A stretch of DNA of 64,000 bases, from assembly GCA_030849075.1 (NCBI GenBank), contig JASAOO010003494.1:1-64000 (forward strand). The letters are read 5' to 3'. This DNA is from Zelonia costaricensis (taxonomy: Eukaryota; Euglenozoa; Kinetoplastea; Trypanosomatida; Trypanosomatidae). Below, in pieces: positions 9,464 to 18,592 of the stretch. The first letter of the stretch is position 1. Every line of letters begins with the position of its first letter. A program made the translations under genes and the position numbers. The notes beneath the pieces were generated by a model, which was given only the letters and a program-made list of their open reading frames with translations, was not told the origin of the DNA and ran no database searches.

Positions 9464-10777
9464 TCACTGCAGCTGCTTTTCGCTCTCGTGCAGGTGGTGG
9501 CTAAGGGAGATGCGGTCCACATCGCACAGGAGCACCGTCTGCAGCTTTCCCGTTCCGGCCATCTTCATGACGAGGTGGTCGTTCTCCTTCTTCCTCTTGG
9601 GCTGCATCGCGAACACGATGTTGCCGGCGGCGTTGCGGGGCTTCCTCTCCTTGCGCTTCTTGGCGAGCCGCTTCGCCGTGGTGAGGACGAGCTCTATGGA
9701 GCCGACCTTGTTTGTGACGAAGGTGCGGAGCAGCCCCAGCGGCCCGCGGTTCCACCGGACATTCACGTCAAGCAGATGCTTGCGCTCGTACATGCAGAAC
9801 GCACTGGGCACCTCGATCTTCTGCAGGTCGCCAGTGATGAGGCGGCGGTCGAGGAGGTAGACGAGGTCCCAGGTGCGCAGCACGTCCACAACACCGGCGA
9901 CGTTGTCCTGCTGGTCCTCCGTGAGGAAGACGGGGGAGCGGGCGGTGGCCGTCAGCCGGCGTGGGACGCGCTGAAGGGGCAGCCAAGCCGGCCACCACCG
10001 CGATGCGGTTGACACCTCGTTGAGGGCGTCGAGGTCGATGTTGCCGTGGATCGCCTGGGCCGCGAACGCCGCGAACGTTTTCAGCGTGAAGACGTACTTC
10101 TTCGCGTCCACGGTGGCGGGGTCCAGCTTCACGTTGGGGTGGGTGAAGACGACGACGGGCACGACGCACTTTCCACACACCTTGTGAATCGCCTTGTCCG
10201 AGTACCACGTCCCGCGTGCGGCGGCCTTGTCCTGGCCGAAAGCCACGGCATCCGTCTGGACGATGCCCGAGTCGGGCAGCTCCACGCGGCGTGCGTTCTC
10301 AATGTAGCGCCGCAGTGCGGCGGCCTTCTCGACGTTGTCTTCTTGCACGTCCTCAAACTCGAGCGTGTCCATGGTGCGGCGGTTGCGGCACTGGTACCAG
10401 CGCGGGCCGTTGCTCCACACAAAGCCCTGCCAGTTCTTTACCTCCACCACGAGAATGACCGGGCCGACGGCAATCACATCGATCTCGCGGTTGTGCCCGA
10501 CGCGCGCCACCGCGACGCGGCGGCGCAAAAAGACGTCCGTCCAGCCAGCCTCGTGCAGCACCGCCTCCACCTTCTCCTCGGCCTGCATGGACCGGAGAAA
10601 GTTCTCGTGCTCCTTCGACAGCGTGTCCTCGCGGCGCAGCTCGGCACGGGCCTGCACCCGCAGCGCATCGCGGTACATGTTGCGGCTGAGCGCGAATGCC
10701 ACCGCACCCAGCAGCACCGTCGTGACGGCGAGCAGCGCGTAGACGCTGTTGTCCACAAGGGCGAGCACACTCTCCAT
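9464..10777 (-). CDS. Membrane-anchored NERD (nuclease-related) domain protein
   Basis: The 437-residue product has one hydrophobic segment at about residues 12-31, then a helical linker and a NERD domain at about 65-190. The PD-(D/E)XK-like core is visible and intact: Asp100 in REID, then Glu112 and Lys114 in VVEVKNW. NERD domains belong to the restriction-endonuclease-like fold and are mostly known from bacteria and plants. The C-terminal half has a lysine/arginine-rich patch (about 390-415) that could contact nucleic acid. The chosen ATG (MESVL) lies 15 bases after a clear acceptor; the upstream in-frame codons begin with TTG. Substrate and cellular membrane are unknown. No homologous neighbour is nearby. 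Confidence 0.82.
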   Translation of the reverse strand: MESVLALVDNSVYALLAVTTVLLGAVAFALSRNMYRDALRVQARAELRREDTLSKEHENFLRSMQAEEKVEAVLHEAGWTDVFLRRRVAVARVGHNREIDVIAVGPVILVVEVKNWQGFVWSNGPRWYQCRNRRTMDTLEFEDVQEDNVEKAAALRRYIENARRVELPDSGIVQTDAVAFGQDKAAARGTWYSDKAIHKVCGKCVVPVVVFTHPNVKLDPATVDAKKYVFTLKTFAAFAAQAIHGNIDLDALNEVSTASRWWPAWLPLQRVPRRLTATARSPVFLTEDQQDNVAGVVDVLRTWDLVYLLDRRLITGDLQKIEVPSAFCMYERKHLLDVNVRWNRGPLGLLRTFVTNKVGSIELVLTTAKRLAKKRKERKPRNAAGNIVFAMQPKRKKENDHLVMKMAGTGKLQTVLLCDVDRISLSHHLHESEKQLQ

Positions 10778-10792
10778 GACCCTGCGGCGGCG

Positions 10793-10845
10793 CTCAGCAA
10801 GGGAGGAGGGGGGAGGGGGTGGGACGCAGTGAAGGGGAGCGCTCA
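10793..10845 (-). promoter_or_regulatory. 3' trans-splice acceptor, NERD gene
   Basis: A C/T-rich minus-strand tract ends in TTGCTGAG with AG at 10794-10793, 15 bases before the ATG. A second AG (GCCGCAG) lies nearer the ATG and could be used instead. Confidence 0.6.
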
Positions 10846-12738
10846 AAGAAAAGTAAGCGCTGTGCGGTGTCCTGCACCTGCGTCACAAACTCACAAAAGG
10901 AAATATGAAGGCAGAGGAAGGTTGGGGGGTGGGGTGGGGGGGATCGTAAAGAGGGTCGAGATATACTGTGGTCATTGTGTGCTGAACGGCACCATCGGCA
11001 CCGGTAAAGGAGATGGGCCGAGTCATAAACCAAGTATGACCTGTTCGAGTGCGACACACGGTCGTGTCGGTGGGCATCGGGCATCACCCTGAGGCAACGC
11101 TGGATTGCGGGTGCACTGACGGCCGCACCGCTACTCCCCTCACCATCCCCCCGCGCTAAGCAGCCGACATGCGTGCCTCGCAACGCATTCGCGTCGAGAA
11201 AGCGGAGCCCGGCGCAGCCATATCGGGACGAGCACGCTGTTCCGAAGCCACACAGCGCATGTGGTGAGCATGCGTCGTTGACTTCCTCTCTTCCCTGTCT
11301 CTTGTCTCTTCTCTGAAGCCCGCCGTTGCATGAGACACGGCTAGGGAGTCCTTAAAAAAGGGGGTGTCGGCGCAGCATCGCTGTAGGCCAGCGTTAGCTG
11401 CGCACTCAGTTTTCTCTCTCCTTCACCGCTCTTCTCGTCCTTGCCTTGGCCCTCCTGGCCATGTGCAGGATCGCGCACCAGAGCCGACCACTGTGCCACA
11501 CGAAACCAAACAGAAAGCAACGCAGCACAAAAATGCGGGAGGGGCGTGCACGGTTTGCGTAGCTATCAAGTGCTGACAAGACCTGGCCAACTCACCGCCG
11601 GGGTGCGTGCGAGGAAAACAGAGAAAAAAGACCGGCGGCGGCGGGGGGGGGGGAGGGCTCTGAGGGGCAGGGGAGGGAGAAGGCAAGCATGCCGAGAAGT
11701 CGGCGCAGGGCGATCCCCTCACACAGTGAGCACCTGCGAAGTGACCCTTCCCACAGCTCCACGGGACACGTGTTCCGCTCGCTCGCGATGAAGCACGACG
11801 CGAGAGTAAAGAAGAGCGAAACACACACAAAAAACGAAAGAGAATGCACGTTATAACAGAATTTTGCCCCGCACATACGGGGCCTCGGCACACACAGGCA
11901 GAGGCGCTTGGAGTTTCACATGCCCGTTAGAGAGTCAGCAAAGGAGCGTCGCACAGACTTATATGCACTGCTCCAATAACCGACGAGAACGCCGTCACGA
12001 GGATTGCGCGCCACGCGCACACCTTACAGTTCTCGCAAGACCTCGCAACAGCGCCGCCCTACAGACAGTAACCACACACACAATACGAAAAAGAACGAGC
12101 ACAAGCACTGGTTTGAATTCGATCGCGAGGTCGAGGTTGGAGTACACAGGAAGTCCTGCACATCGCAGCGTTACCAAAGACAAACACCAGCCCCAACAAA
12201 GACAGACAGACAGACACACAGTCAACGTGAAGCACAGTGAAAAGGTCGGGGAGTTTCTCCCGACCTCGTGCCGTTTCTCCCTCCTTTCCCAAACAGCTGA
12301 CGCGCGTCATGGCATCCATTCTGAGCCACGCTTCTTCGATATTCGTCCTCTCCCTCACTTTCTTCAGGCACGCCCGCTGAGATCAGAGGCGCGGCGAGCT
12401 GCCGGCAACGCACGACGACCGAGTAGAACCCACCGGCAAGACTCGCGTGCCATGCTGAACACGAATCGGGGGAGAAGGACCAACAGAAAAGTATCCTGTG
12501 ACGAACACGGTACGGGCGGGGTAGGAGAAAAGAAAGGAGGAGGGGAAGGGGTCTGAGGCGCGCAGGAGCGATTCGCGGGAAAGCCGCGGGTACAACACAG
12601 CCGTCGAAGGGGGCCTGGGCGCAGGGGAAGAGGAAGAGAAAGGGGAGGTGCAGTTCAGCACTGCGAGGCGACCAAGTCGCATAGCAAAAGGCACCGACAC
12701 GAAGAACAGTCAAACAGATAAACACACAGACAGACGCG

Positions 12739-12762
12739 CACACACACACACACACACACACA
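12739..12762. repeat. (CA)12 microsatellite
   Basis: Uninterrupted CA dinucleotides, followed by AAACACAAG. It lies in the probable 3' UTR of IleRS. Confidence 0.9.
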
Positions 12763-12956
12763 AACACAAGCTCACGTACTGCAACGAAGAGCCGGACAAA
12801 TAAGCACTCAAACAACCAGCGAGACTGGGGTCTCTATGACAAGGAAAAGAAAACACAAACACAAAATTTGTTTTCTCTTCCCCTTTGCCGAGATGAGAGG
12901 TTGGGGTTGAGGTTGGGATTGGGAGGGGGAAGGGGCGGCGGCACGACAGAACCGTC

Positions 12957-15900
12957 TTATGCCATGGGCTTCGTGAGGACAAAGCGCACGGCAACGCCAG
13001 AGATGCTGTTGTCCTCCTCGGCAATCAGCTCGGCATCGGCGGGCTTCGCGTCCATCGTCGTCCAGAGGCCCCTCAGCGTCTGGTTGATCTGCTCCTTGCA
13101 GTTGAAGATGGACGTCGTCAGCTCCGCCTCCTCCGCCTCAAAGTAGACCTCGACCTCGTCAGAGAGGAGCAGCTTCGCCTTCTTGCGCAGCTGCTGCACA
13201 CGGTTCACAAACTCGCGCGCGCGCCACGAGTCGATCAGCTCCTGGTCCTCGCGCTTGTCCACAAGGACGACAACGTCGTTGTCGGTGTTGCTCTGGAAGT
13301 CCGTCACACCGTCCTTGACCTGCCGCAGCACCTTGACGTCCTCCATCGTCAGCTCCTTGTCGGCGATGACGATCTTCTGGTCGTGCAGGAACTTGGCCAC
13401 GTCCTCCGGCGTCATCGCCTGGATGCCCTTGCGGATCGCCGGCATCTCCTTGCGGTACTTCTTGCCGAGCACCTCGAAGTTGGCGTCCAGCTTCGTCTCC
13501 ACGTACTCTTGGCCGCTCGACAGCACCACTTCGAAGGCGTTCACCTCCTCCTTGATGTAGTCAGACACCTTGCGCACGTCGTCGAGGTACTCCTGGTCGG
13601 GGTGCACAATGACCACCTGGCGCACCGGCCGCTTGATCGGGATGACCATCTGGTCGCGCAGCACACGCACGAGGTCGACGATGTTCATCATGCGCGTCAT
13701 GGCGCGCTCGAGTGCCGGGTCGTCGAAGGAGGCGTCCTCCTCCGGGATCATGAGGTAGTGGACCGAGTCCGCCTGCTCGCTGGACGGCAGCAGCGGCTTG
13801 ATGTGCTGGTACAGCATCTCCGCCACGAACGGCGCGATATGGCCCATGATGCGGGCCGTCGAGAAGAGCACGTACAGCATCGTCGACAGCGCCTGCGAGC
13901 GGTCCTCGCTGTCCGTCGCATTCTTCATGCGGCGCCGGTTCATGCGGACGTACCAGTTGGAGAGGTCGACGACGAAGCGCAGGATGCCGGGGACGACGTT
14001 GTACAGGTGGTACAGCGCCATCTCGGCCTTGACGTAGCGCAGCAGCGTCTGGCACGACGCAAGAATCCAGCGGTCCATCTCGTTCGTGCTGCGCACCGCC
14101 AGCGACACCTGGCCACCCGCCTCGATGCAGTAGTTCGTGTTCGAGATGAAGAACTTGGCGGCGTTGAAGAGCGGCAGGAGGATGTCCTTGATGATGTTCT
14201 TGAGGCCGGCCTCGCGGAAGCGCATCGGCTCGGCGCGCACCACGGGGGTGCTGATCATGTACATGCGCAGCGCGTCGGCGCCGTACATCTTGATCATGTT
14301 GTTCGGCTCCGGGTAGTTCTTCAGCCGCTTGCTCATCTTCTTGCCATCCTCGGCCAGCACGAGGCCGCTGACCGCGCAGTTGCGGAACGGCGACACATCA
14401 AAGAGGGCCACGCCGAGCACGAGCAGGGTGTAGAACCAGCCACGCGTCTGGTCCAGCCCCTCCGACACAAAGTCGGCCGGGAAGAGCTGCTTGAAGCGGT
14501 CCTGGTTCTCGAACGGGTAGTGCTCCTGGGCGTACGGCATCGAGCCGGACTCGAACCAGCAGTCGAAGACCATCGGCACGCGCGTCAGCGGCGCCACGCC
14601 GGGGCGTTTGCTCGGGATCGTGATCTTGTCGACAAACTCGCGGTGCAGGTCGTCGATGCCGGTCACGCCGGACAGCTCCTCGAGCTGCTTGATGCTGCTG
14701 ATGCAGATCACCTCCTCCCAGTCCTCGCTGTGCCAGATGGGCAGCGGCGTGCCCCAGTAGCGGTTGCGCGACACGTTCCAGTCGCGGGCCTCGACCAGCC
14801 AGTTCGAGAAGCGGCGCGTCTTGACAAACTCGGGCACCCAGTACGTCTGGTCGTTGCACGCGATGAGACGGTCGCGGAACTTCTCGACGTTGACGAACCA
14901 CGAGTCGACCGCCTTGTAGATGAGCGGGGTGTCGCTGCGCCAGCAGAATGGGTAGCTGTGCACAATGGAGCCCTTGTGGAAGAGCAGCCCCTTCGCCTCC
15001 AGCGCCTTGACGATGTTCGGGTCCGCCTCCTTCACGTGCTGGCCAGCGAAGTCCGTCACCTCGCTCGTGAACATGCCGTTCTCGTCCACCGGGCAGATCA
15101 CCTTGTCGCCCTTCTCGAAGACGCCGGCGTCGAGGCAGGCGCGGTAGTCATCCTCACCGAAGGCTGGCGCCTGGTGCACAATGCCCGTACCGGCGTCCGT
15201 CGTCACGTACAGACCGGAGATGATGCGGAAGCTCGTCTTCTTCGCGAGCTCGTAGAAGTACGGGAACACCGGCGTGTACGTGAGCCCCACAAGCGCCGCG
15301 CCCTTCACCTTCTCCACAATCGTGTACGTCGCCTCCTCGGCCGCCGCGGCGTCCTTGGCGTCCTTGCCCTTCTTCGCGTCCTTCTTCTTCGGGTACACCT
15401 CGGCGAGGCGGGCCTCGGCCAGCCAGTAGTGCCGCTTCGACTTGGCGTCGAGCACCTTCACGTAGTCGATGTCGGGGTGCACGCACAGGCTGAGGTTGCT
15501 TGGCAGTGTCCACGGCGTCGTCGTCCAGGCGAGGAAGAAGGTGTTCTCATCCGCCTCACTGCGGAACGAGACCGTCACGGCGAGGTCGCTGACGTCCTTG
15601 TAGTTGGAGTTGGCCTCGAAGTTGCTGAGCGGCGTCGTGCACGCCGTCGAGTACGGCATGACGCGGAAGCCGCGGTACACGAGACCCTTCTCCCACAGCT
15701 GCGAGAAGACCCACCACACACTCTCCATGTAGGACAGGTACATCGTCTTGTAGTCGTTCTCGAAGTCGATCCAGCGACCCACGCGCTCGACCGTCTTCTC
15801 CCACTGGTTGACGTAGCGCGTGACAATCTTGCGACACTCGGCGTTGTACTTGTCGATACCCATCTTGGCCACGTCGTGCGACGTCTTGATGCCGAGCATC

Positions 15901-16625
15901 TTGTCGATCTCGTACTCCACCGGGAGGCCGTGGCAGTCCCAGCCGAAGCGGCGGACAATGTGGTGGCCCGTCTGGTACGCAAAGCGGGTGACCATGTCCT
16001 TGATGGTGCCGGCGAGGATGTGGCCGTAGTGCGGCAGACCGGTCGCGAACGGCGGCCCGTCGTAGAAGCTGAACGGCTTGCGGCCCTCGGACAGCTTGTG
16101 CGAGGCCCGGAAACAGTCCTTCGCGCGCCACATCGCGAGAACCTCCTCCTCCATCGCGGAGAAGTTCAGCACATCGGGGAAGTTCTTCAGCACCTTCGAC
16201 CCCGCCGCCGGGTCCTGGTGGTGGTGCTGCTGCTGCTGCTGCTTCCCCTCGTCCGCCATGGCTAGCTTGGACGCGAGGCAAGAGGGTGGTGAGGGGGTGG
16301 GGGATGAGGTGCTGGGGTTCGTGGTACGGCTGTGATAGGTGGGGTCGCTAAGGGTGTTGGAGGCTGCGTGACAGCTGCCCGCGGCGCCAGACCGCGAAGG
16401 AGACGAAGAGGAGGAGGAGAAGGAGGGAGGAGGAGAGGTGGAAGCAGTAGTACTCGTCGGCGTTGCGTGGCTCGTCACGGGCTTGCCGGCCGAGTAGATG
16501 ACGGTGCGCGTCGCATTGGGATAAGGGTTACTACTCTTCTCGCTCTTCCTCCTTAGCCTCCCCGCAGTGCACGCCAGAGCACCACCGCCGTATCCCCGCG
16601 CCAGACGCGTGCTACACCGCAGCAT
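12957..16625 (-). CDS. IleRS: Isoleucyl-tRNA synthetase, with mitochondrial-type N-extension
   Basis: The long form is 1222 residues; an internal ATG at 16259 (MADEGK) gives a 1100-residue short form with a normal cytosolic eukaryotic IleRS length. The class I signatures are present: HYGH (about residue 76 of the short form) and KMSKR (about residue 640), with the CP1 editing domain between them and a tRNA-binding C-terminus. The first about 40 residues of the long form (MLRCSTRLARGYGGG onward) are Arg-rich, lack acids until a Glu near residue 32, and look like a mitochondrial presequence; a Ser/Thr/Pro linker fills the rest of the 122-residue extension. The upstream in-frame codons start with TTG, so 16625 is the first ATG. 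In Trypanosoma brucei one IleRS gene makes both isoforms by alternative trans-splicing; this layout matches. A glutamine/histidine stretch follows MADEGK. Confidence 0.95.
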   Translation of the reverse strand: MLRCSTRLARGYGGGALACTAGRLRRKSEKSSNPYPNATRTVIYSAGKPVTSHATPTSTTASTSPPPSFSSSSSSPSRSGAAGSCHAASNTLSDPTYHSRTTNPSTSSPTPSPPSCLASKLAMADEGKQQQQQHHHQDPAAGSKVLKNFPDVLNFSAMEEEVLAMWRAKDCFRASHKLSEGRKPFSFYDGPPFATGLPHYGHILAGTIKDMVTRFAYQTGHHIVRRFGWDCHGLPVEYEIDKMLGIKTSHDVAKMGIDKYNAECRKIVTRYVNQWEKTVERVGRWIDFENDYKTMYLSYMESVWWVFSQLWEKGLVYRGFRVMPYSTACTTPLSNFEANSNYKDVSDLAVTVSFRSEADENTFFLAWTTTPWTLPSNLSLCVHPDIDYVKVLDAKSKRHYWLAEARLAEVYPKKKDAKKGKDAKDAAAAEEATYTIVEKVKGAALVGLTYTPVFPYFYELAKKTSFRIISGLYVTTDAGTGIVHQAPAFGEDDYRACLDAGVFEKGDKVICPVDENGMFTSEVTDFAGQHVKEADPNIVKALEAKGLLFHKGSIVHSYPFCWRSDTPLIYKAVDSWFVNVEKFRDRLIACNDQTYWVPEFVKTRRFSNWLVEARDWNVSRNRYWGTPLPIWHSEDWEEVICISSIKQLEELSGVTGIDDLHREFVDKITIPSKRPGVAPLTRVPMVFDCWFESGSMPYAQEHYPFENQDRFKQLFPADFVSEGLDQTRGWFYTLLVLGVALFDVSPFRNCAVSGLVLAEDGKKMSKRLKNYPEPNNMIKMYGADALRMYMISTPVVRAEPMRFREAGLKNIIKDILLPLFNAAKFFISNTNYCIEAGGQVSLAVRSTNEMDRWILASCQTLLRYVKAEMALYHLYNVVPGILRFVVDLSNWYVRMNRRRMKNATDSEDRSQALSTMLYVLFSTARIMGHIAPFVAEMLYQHIKPLLPSSEQADSVHYLMIPEEDASFDDPALERAMTRMMNIVDLVRVLRDQMVIPIKRPVRQVVIVHPDQEYLDDVRKVSDYIKEEVNAFEVVLSSGQEYVETKLDANFEVLGKKYRKEMPAIRKGIQAMTPEDVAKFLHDQKIVIADKELTMEDVKVLRQVKDGVTDFQSNTDNDVVVLVDKREDQELIDSWRAREFVNRVQQLRKKAKLLLSDEVEVYFEAEEAELTTSIFNCKEQINQTLRGLWTTMDAKPADAELIAEEDNSISGVAVRFVLTKPMA
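16375..16440 (-). promoter_or_regulatory. Internal 3' trans-splice acceptor in IleRS
   Basis: Within the IleRS extension the minus strand has about 45 bases of almost pure C/T (coding PPPSFSSSSSSPSRSG), and the first AG after it is GGGCAG at 16376-16375. Splicing there removes the 16625 ATG. No ATG occurs before 16259, leaving a 115-base 5' UTR for the cytosolic form. Confidence 0.65.
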
Positions 16626-17611
16626 TGACCGCAGGAAGAGCAGCAGCAAGCACACACACAGACACACAAGCGCCAACGCACGAGTGTATTGCCAAGTGCT
16701 GTGAGCCCTTGTGCGTGCCGGGTGTGACAGTCCACAAATGCGATGCTTCTCGTTTCTTTCGGGATTGCTTTAGCTTGGCTGTTTTTGAGTGCCTTGACGA
16801 GCCCGTGGTACGCGAGGCTTACGCAAGTGCGTCTGTGAGGTGGTGACGATAAAGCTGTCGATGCGCGCCAGCAGAGCAAAGGAGAAACGAAGAGGGCGAG
16901 GAACAGACTCGAGAGCTCTATGTGAGTAGTGTGGTGCGTAGAACGCAGCGCAGCGATGAAGTGGATGTTTGTGTGTGTGTGTGTGTGTGACGAGTGTGGA
17001 AGAGAGATGATGGTGAAATGTGTGGAAATGCTGTCTTCGAGAGTGCTGTGTGTGTGTGTGTGTGTGGCAAACAAAAAGCACGATAATGCGCGCTTGTTAT
17101 ATGGGAACAACTGGAGATGAGAAAAGATGGCTGGCCCCAAAAAAGACGAGACGGTAAAGCCAGGGCTCGGTAATTGAGATGTGCCGCTGCTAATTTGCAT
17201 ACACGACGCCCCGGAGCCACCAATGCAAACCCCACCCCGTGGTGGCAGTAACACACACACACACACACGCGAGAGGAGAAAAAGATAGAAAGCCAGGCAA
17301 GAGGGAGGAGAGGAAAGTGACAGGAGTCGACAAGACGTGACGCACATGGCATGTGACACAACGCCTTTCTTCACGTGGTGTGCTGCGACTTGAGGGGAAG
17401 GGCGTCGCTCGCGCCGTGCCACGACGATGGTTCTTTGCTTTGCTTCGACAAACAGCAGCGACAAACAACAAGGCAGGGTTTTACGGCGCAGTGGATGCCT
17501 GCGAATGTACGGAAAGGGCAGCCACACCGCAATCACCGGAGACTGGCCCTCTTTTATCTCTCTGTTCCTCGTCTGGACGCCCCCCACCCCTCCCCGTCTC
17601 CCTCTGCGGTG
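16626..17611. other. Intergenic SWS1-like / IleRS
   Basis: GT/CA microsatellites lie at 16970-16989, 17047-17065 and 17249-17268. A weak acceptor for the long IleRS transcript may be CTCACAG with AG at 16700-16699, 73 bases before the first ATG. No gene is seen. Confidence 0.6.
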
Positions 17612-18250
17612 TCAGAGCGCCTGCTGCAGCAGACGCTCGTACTCGGCCGCGTCGACGACGCGCACGCGGAGGTTGTCCTGGCTGACGCCGTGCGCCTCGA
17701 CTCGGAGGACAAGCTGCAGGGCGAGAAGATGCTTGCAGCACCACACTTCTTGGCGCTGGATCGACTGATACGCGTACGCCGAGCAGGGGCAGTAGTACGG
17801 CGAGAAGAGCGTGTGCTCGCCGACTTGGTAAAGCCACCGTGCCTGCTGCGCGGAATGCGCGGTGGCGGGGTGCGAGGCAGTCGCCGGCGCCGGCGAGGGT
17901 GGGGCACCGTGCACGTACCCCTCCTCGTCATCGGACGTGCGCTCCTCGGCGTCGCTCTCGCCGGCGCTCGCGTCCGCGCGCTCGACGTAGCGAATCACCG
18001 GTTCTGCACCGTGCAGCGCGATGCCGATGGCGGACAGCGCCGTCTTGCCGTGCAGGACCTCAAGCGGCGCGAGCGCCTCCTCGAGGGAGCCGGGCAGCGC
18101 GGCTGCCGGGGACGAGCCACGTACGTCGGCACTAGTCGGCTGGGCCTCCTCCGCACGTGCGCATGCGGCGATGTACCGCGCGTAGGTGTCGAGCACTGCG
18201 TTGGTGAGAAGCGCCGGGTACTCCTTCGTAGCCCTCGGCGGGCCCTCCAT
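17612..18250 (-). CDS. SWS1: SWIM zinc-finger protein, SWS1/ZSWIM7-like
   Basis: The 212-residue product has a SWIM motif near residues 150-180: CPC in YYCPCSAYAYQS followed by CKH in VWCCKHLLALQL, the CxC...CxH pattern. The run YQVGEHTLFSPYYCPC and the following helix align well with human ZSWIM7, the SWS1 subunit of the Shu-type complex that helps RAD51 filaments in homologous recombination. The N-terminal half (Ala/Glu helices) and an acidic linker make it longer than human ZSWIM7 (140 aa). The start is the ATG (MEGPP) 11 bases after a T-rich acceptor. The Zn ligands are complete. The partner (a RAD51 paralogue) is not in this window. Confidence 0.8.
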   Translation of the reverse strand: MEGPPRATKEYPALLTNAVLDTYARYIAACARAEEAQPTSADVRGSSPAAALPGSLEEALAPLEVLHGKTALSAIGIALHGAEPVIRYVERADASAGESDAEERTSDDEEGYVHGAPPSPAPATASHPATAHSAQQARWLYQVGEHTLFSPYYCPCSAYAYQSIQRQEVWCCKHLLALQLVLRVEAHGVSQDNLRVRVVDAAEYERLLQQAL

Positions 18251-18592
18251 CACGTGAAGCGCTGAAAAAAAGAGTACCGGCTGCACCAAGTTCGAGAGAT
18301 GAAAGACGTGAGGAGGAGAAGTGGGCGCGTCAAATAAGGGCAGCGGGGGGAGGGAGGAATGGGGAGGGGGCTGCTGGTGCGACTTGGGTATCCTCAATGG
18401 TCATATGGGCGAACTCGCCCCCCCGGCGCAACACTTCGTTAGCAGCACAGCCACGACCCCGCTGCTTCCTTTCATTGCCGTTGCTCCTTTGACGGCTGCG
18501 TTTGGCTTCTTTTTTTCCTTCTTCTTCTCCTGCTCTCTCGCGCAGCGGGGCTGAAGAGGCAGTGGCGGTGCGCACGTGCACAACACGTTACC
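18251..18592. other. Intergenic, cyclin / SWS1-like
   Basis: Short spacer with the SWS1-like acceptor and A/G-rich minus-strand sequence; no gene is seen. Confidence 0.65.
18262..18275 (-). promoter_or_regulatory. 3' trans-splice acceptor, SWS1-like gene
   Basis: The minus strand reads CTCTTTTTTTCAG with AG at 18263-18262. The predicted 5' UTR is 11 bases, which fixes the start at 18250. Confidence 0.7.

Larger units (their letters stand above)
10778..12956. other. Largest intergenic stretch (2.2 kb), IleRS / NERD
   Basis: No gene is supported on either strand. The stretch holds the NERD acceptor, many C/T tracts on the minus strand, a (CA)12 microsatellite at 12739-12762 and a run of G triplets on the + strand near 12902-12935 just past the IleRS stop. 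It probably consists mostly of a long IleRS 3' UTR. A small RNA such as a snoRNA could be hidden but shows no signature I can defend. Confidence 0.55.

Noticed and set aside
13383..16265. 960-codon open frame on the + strand
   Set aside because: It is the antisense shadow of IleRS; high G/C third positions remove stop codons on the complementary strand. The product is Arg/His/Val-rich without any domain.
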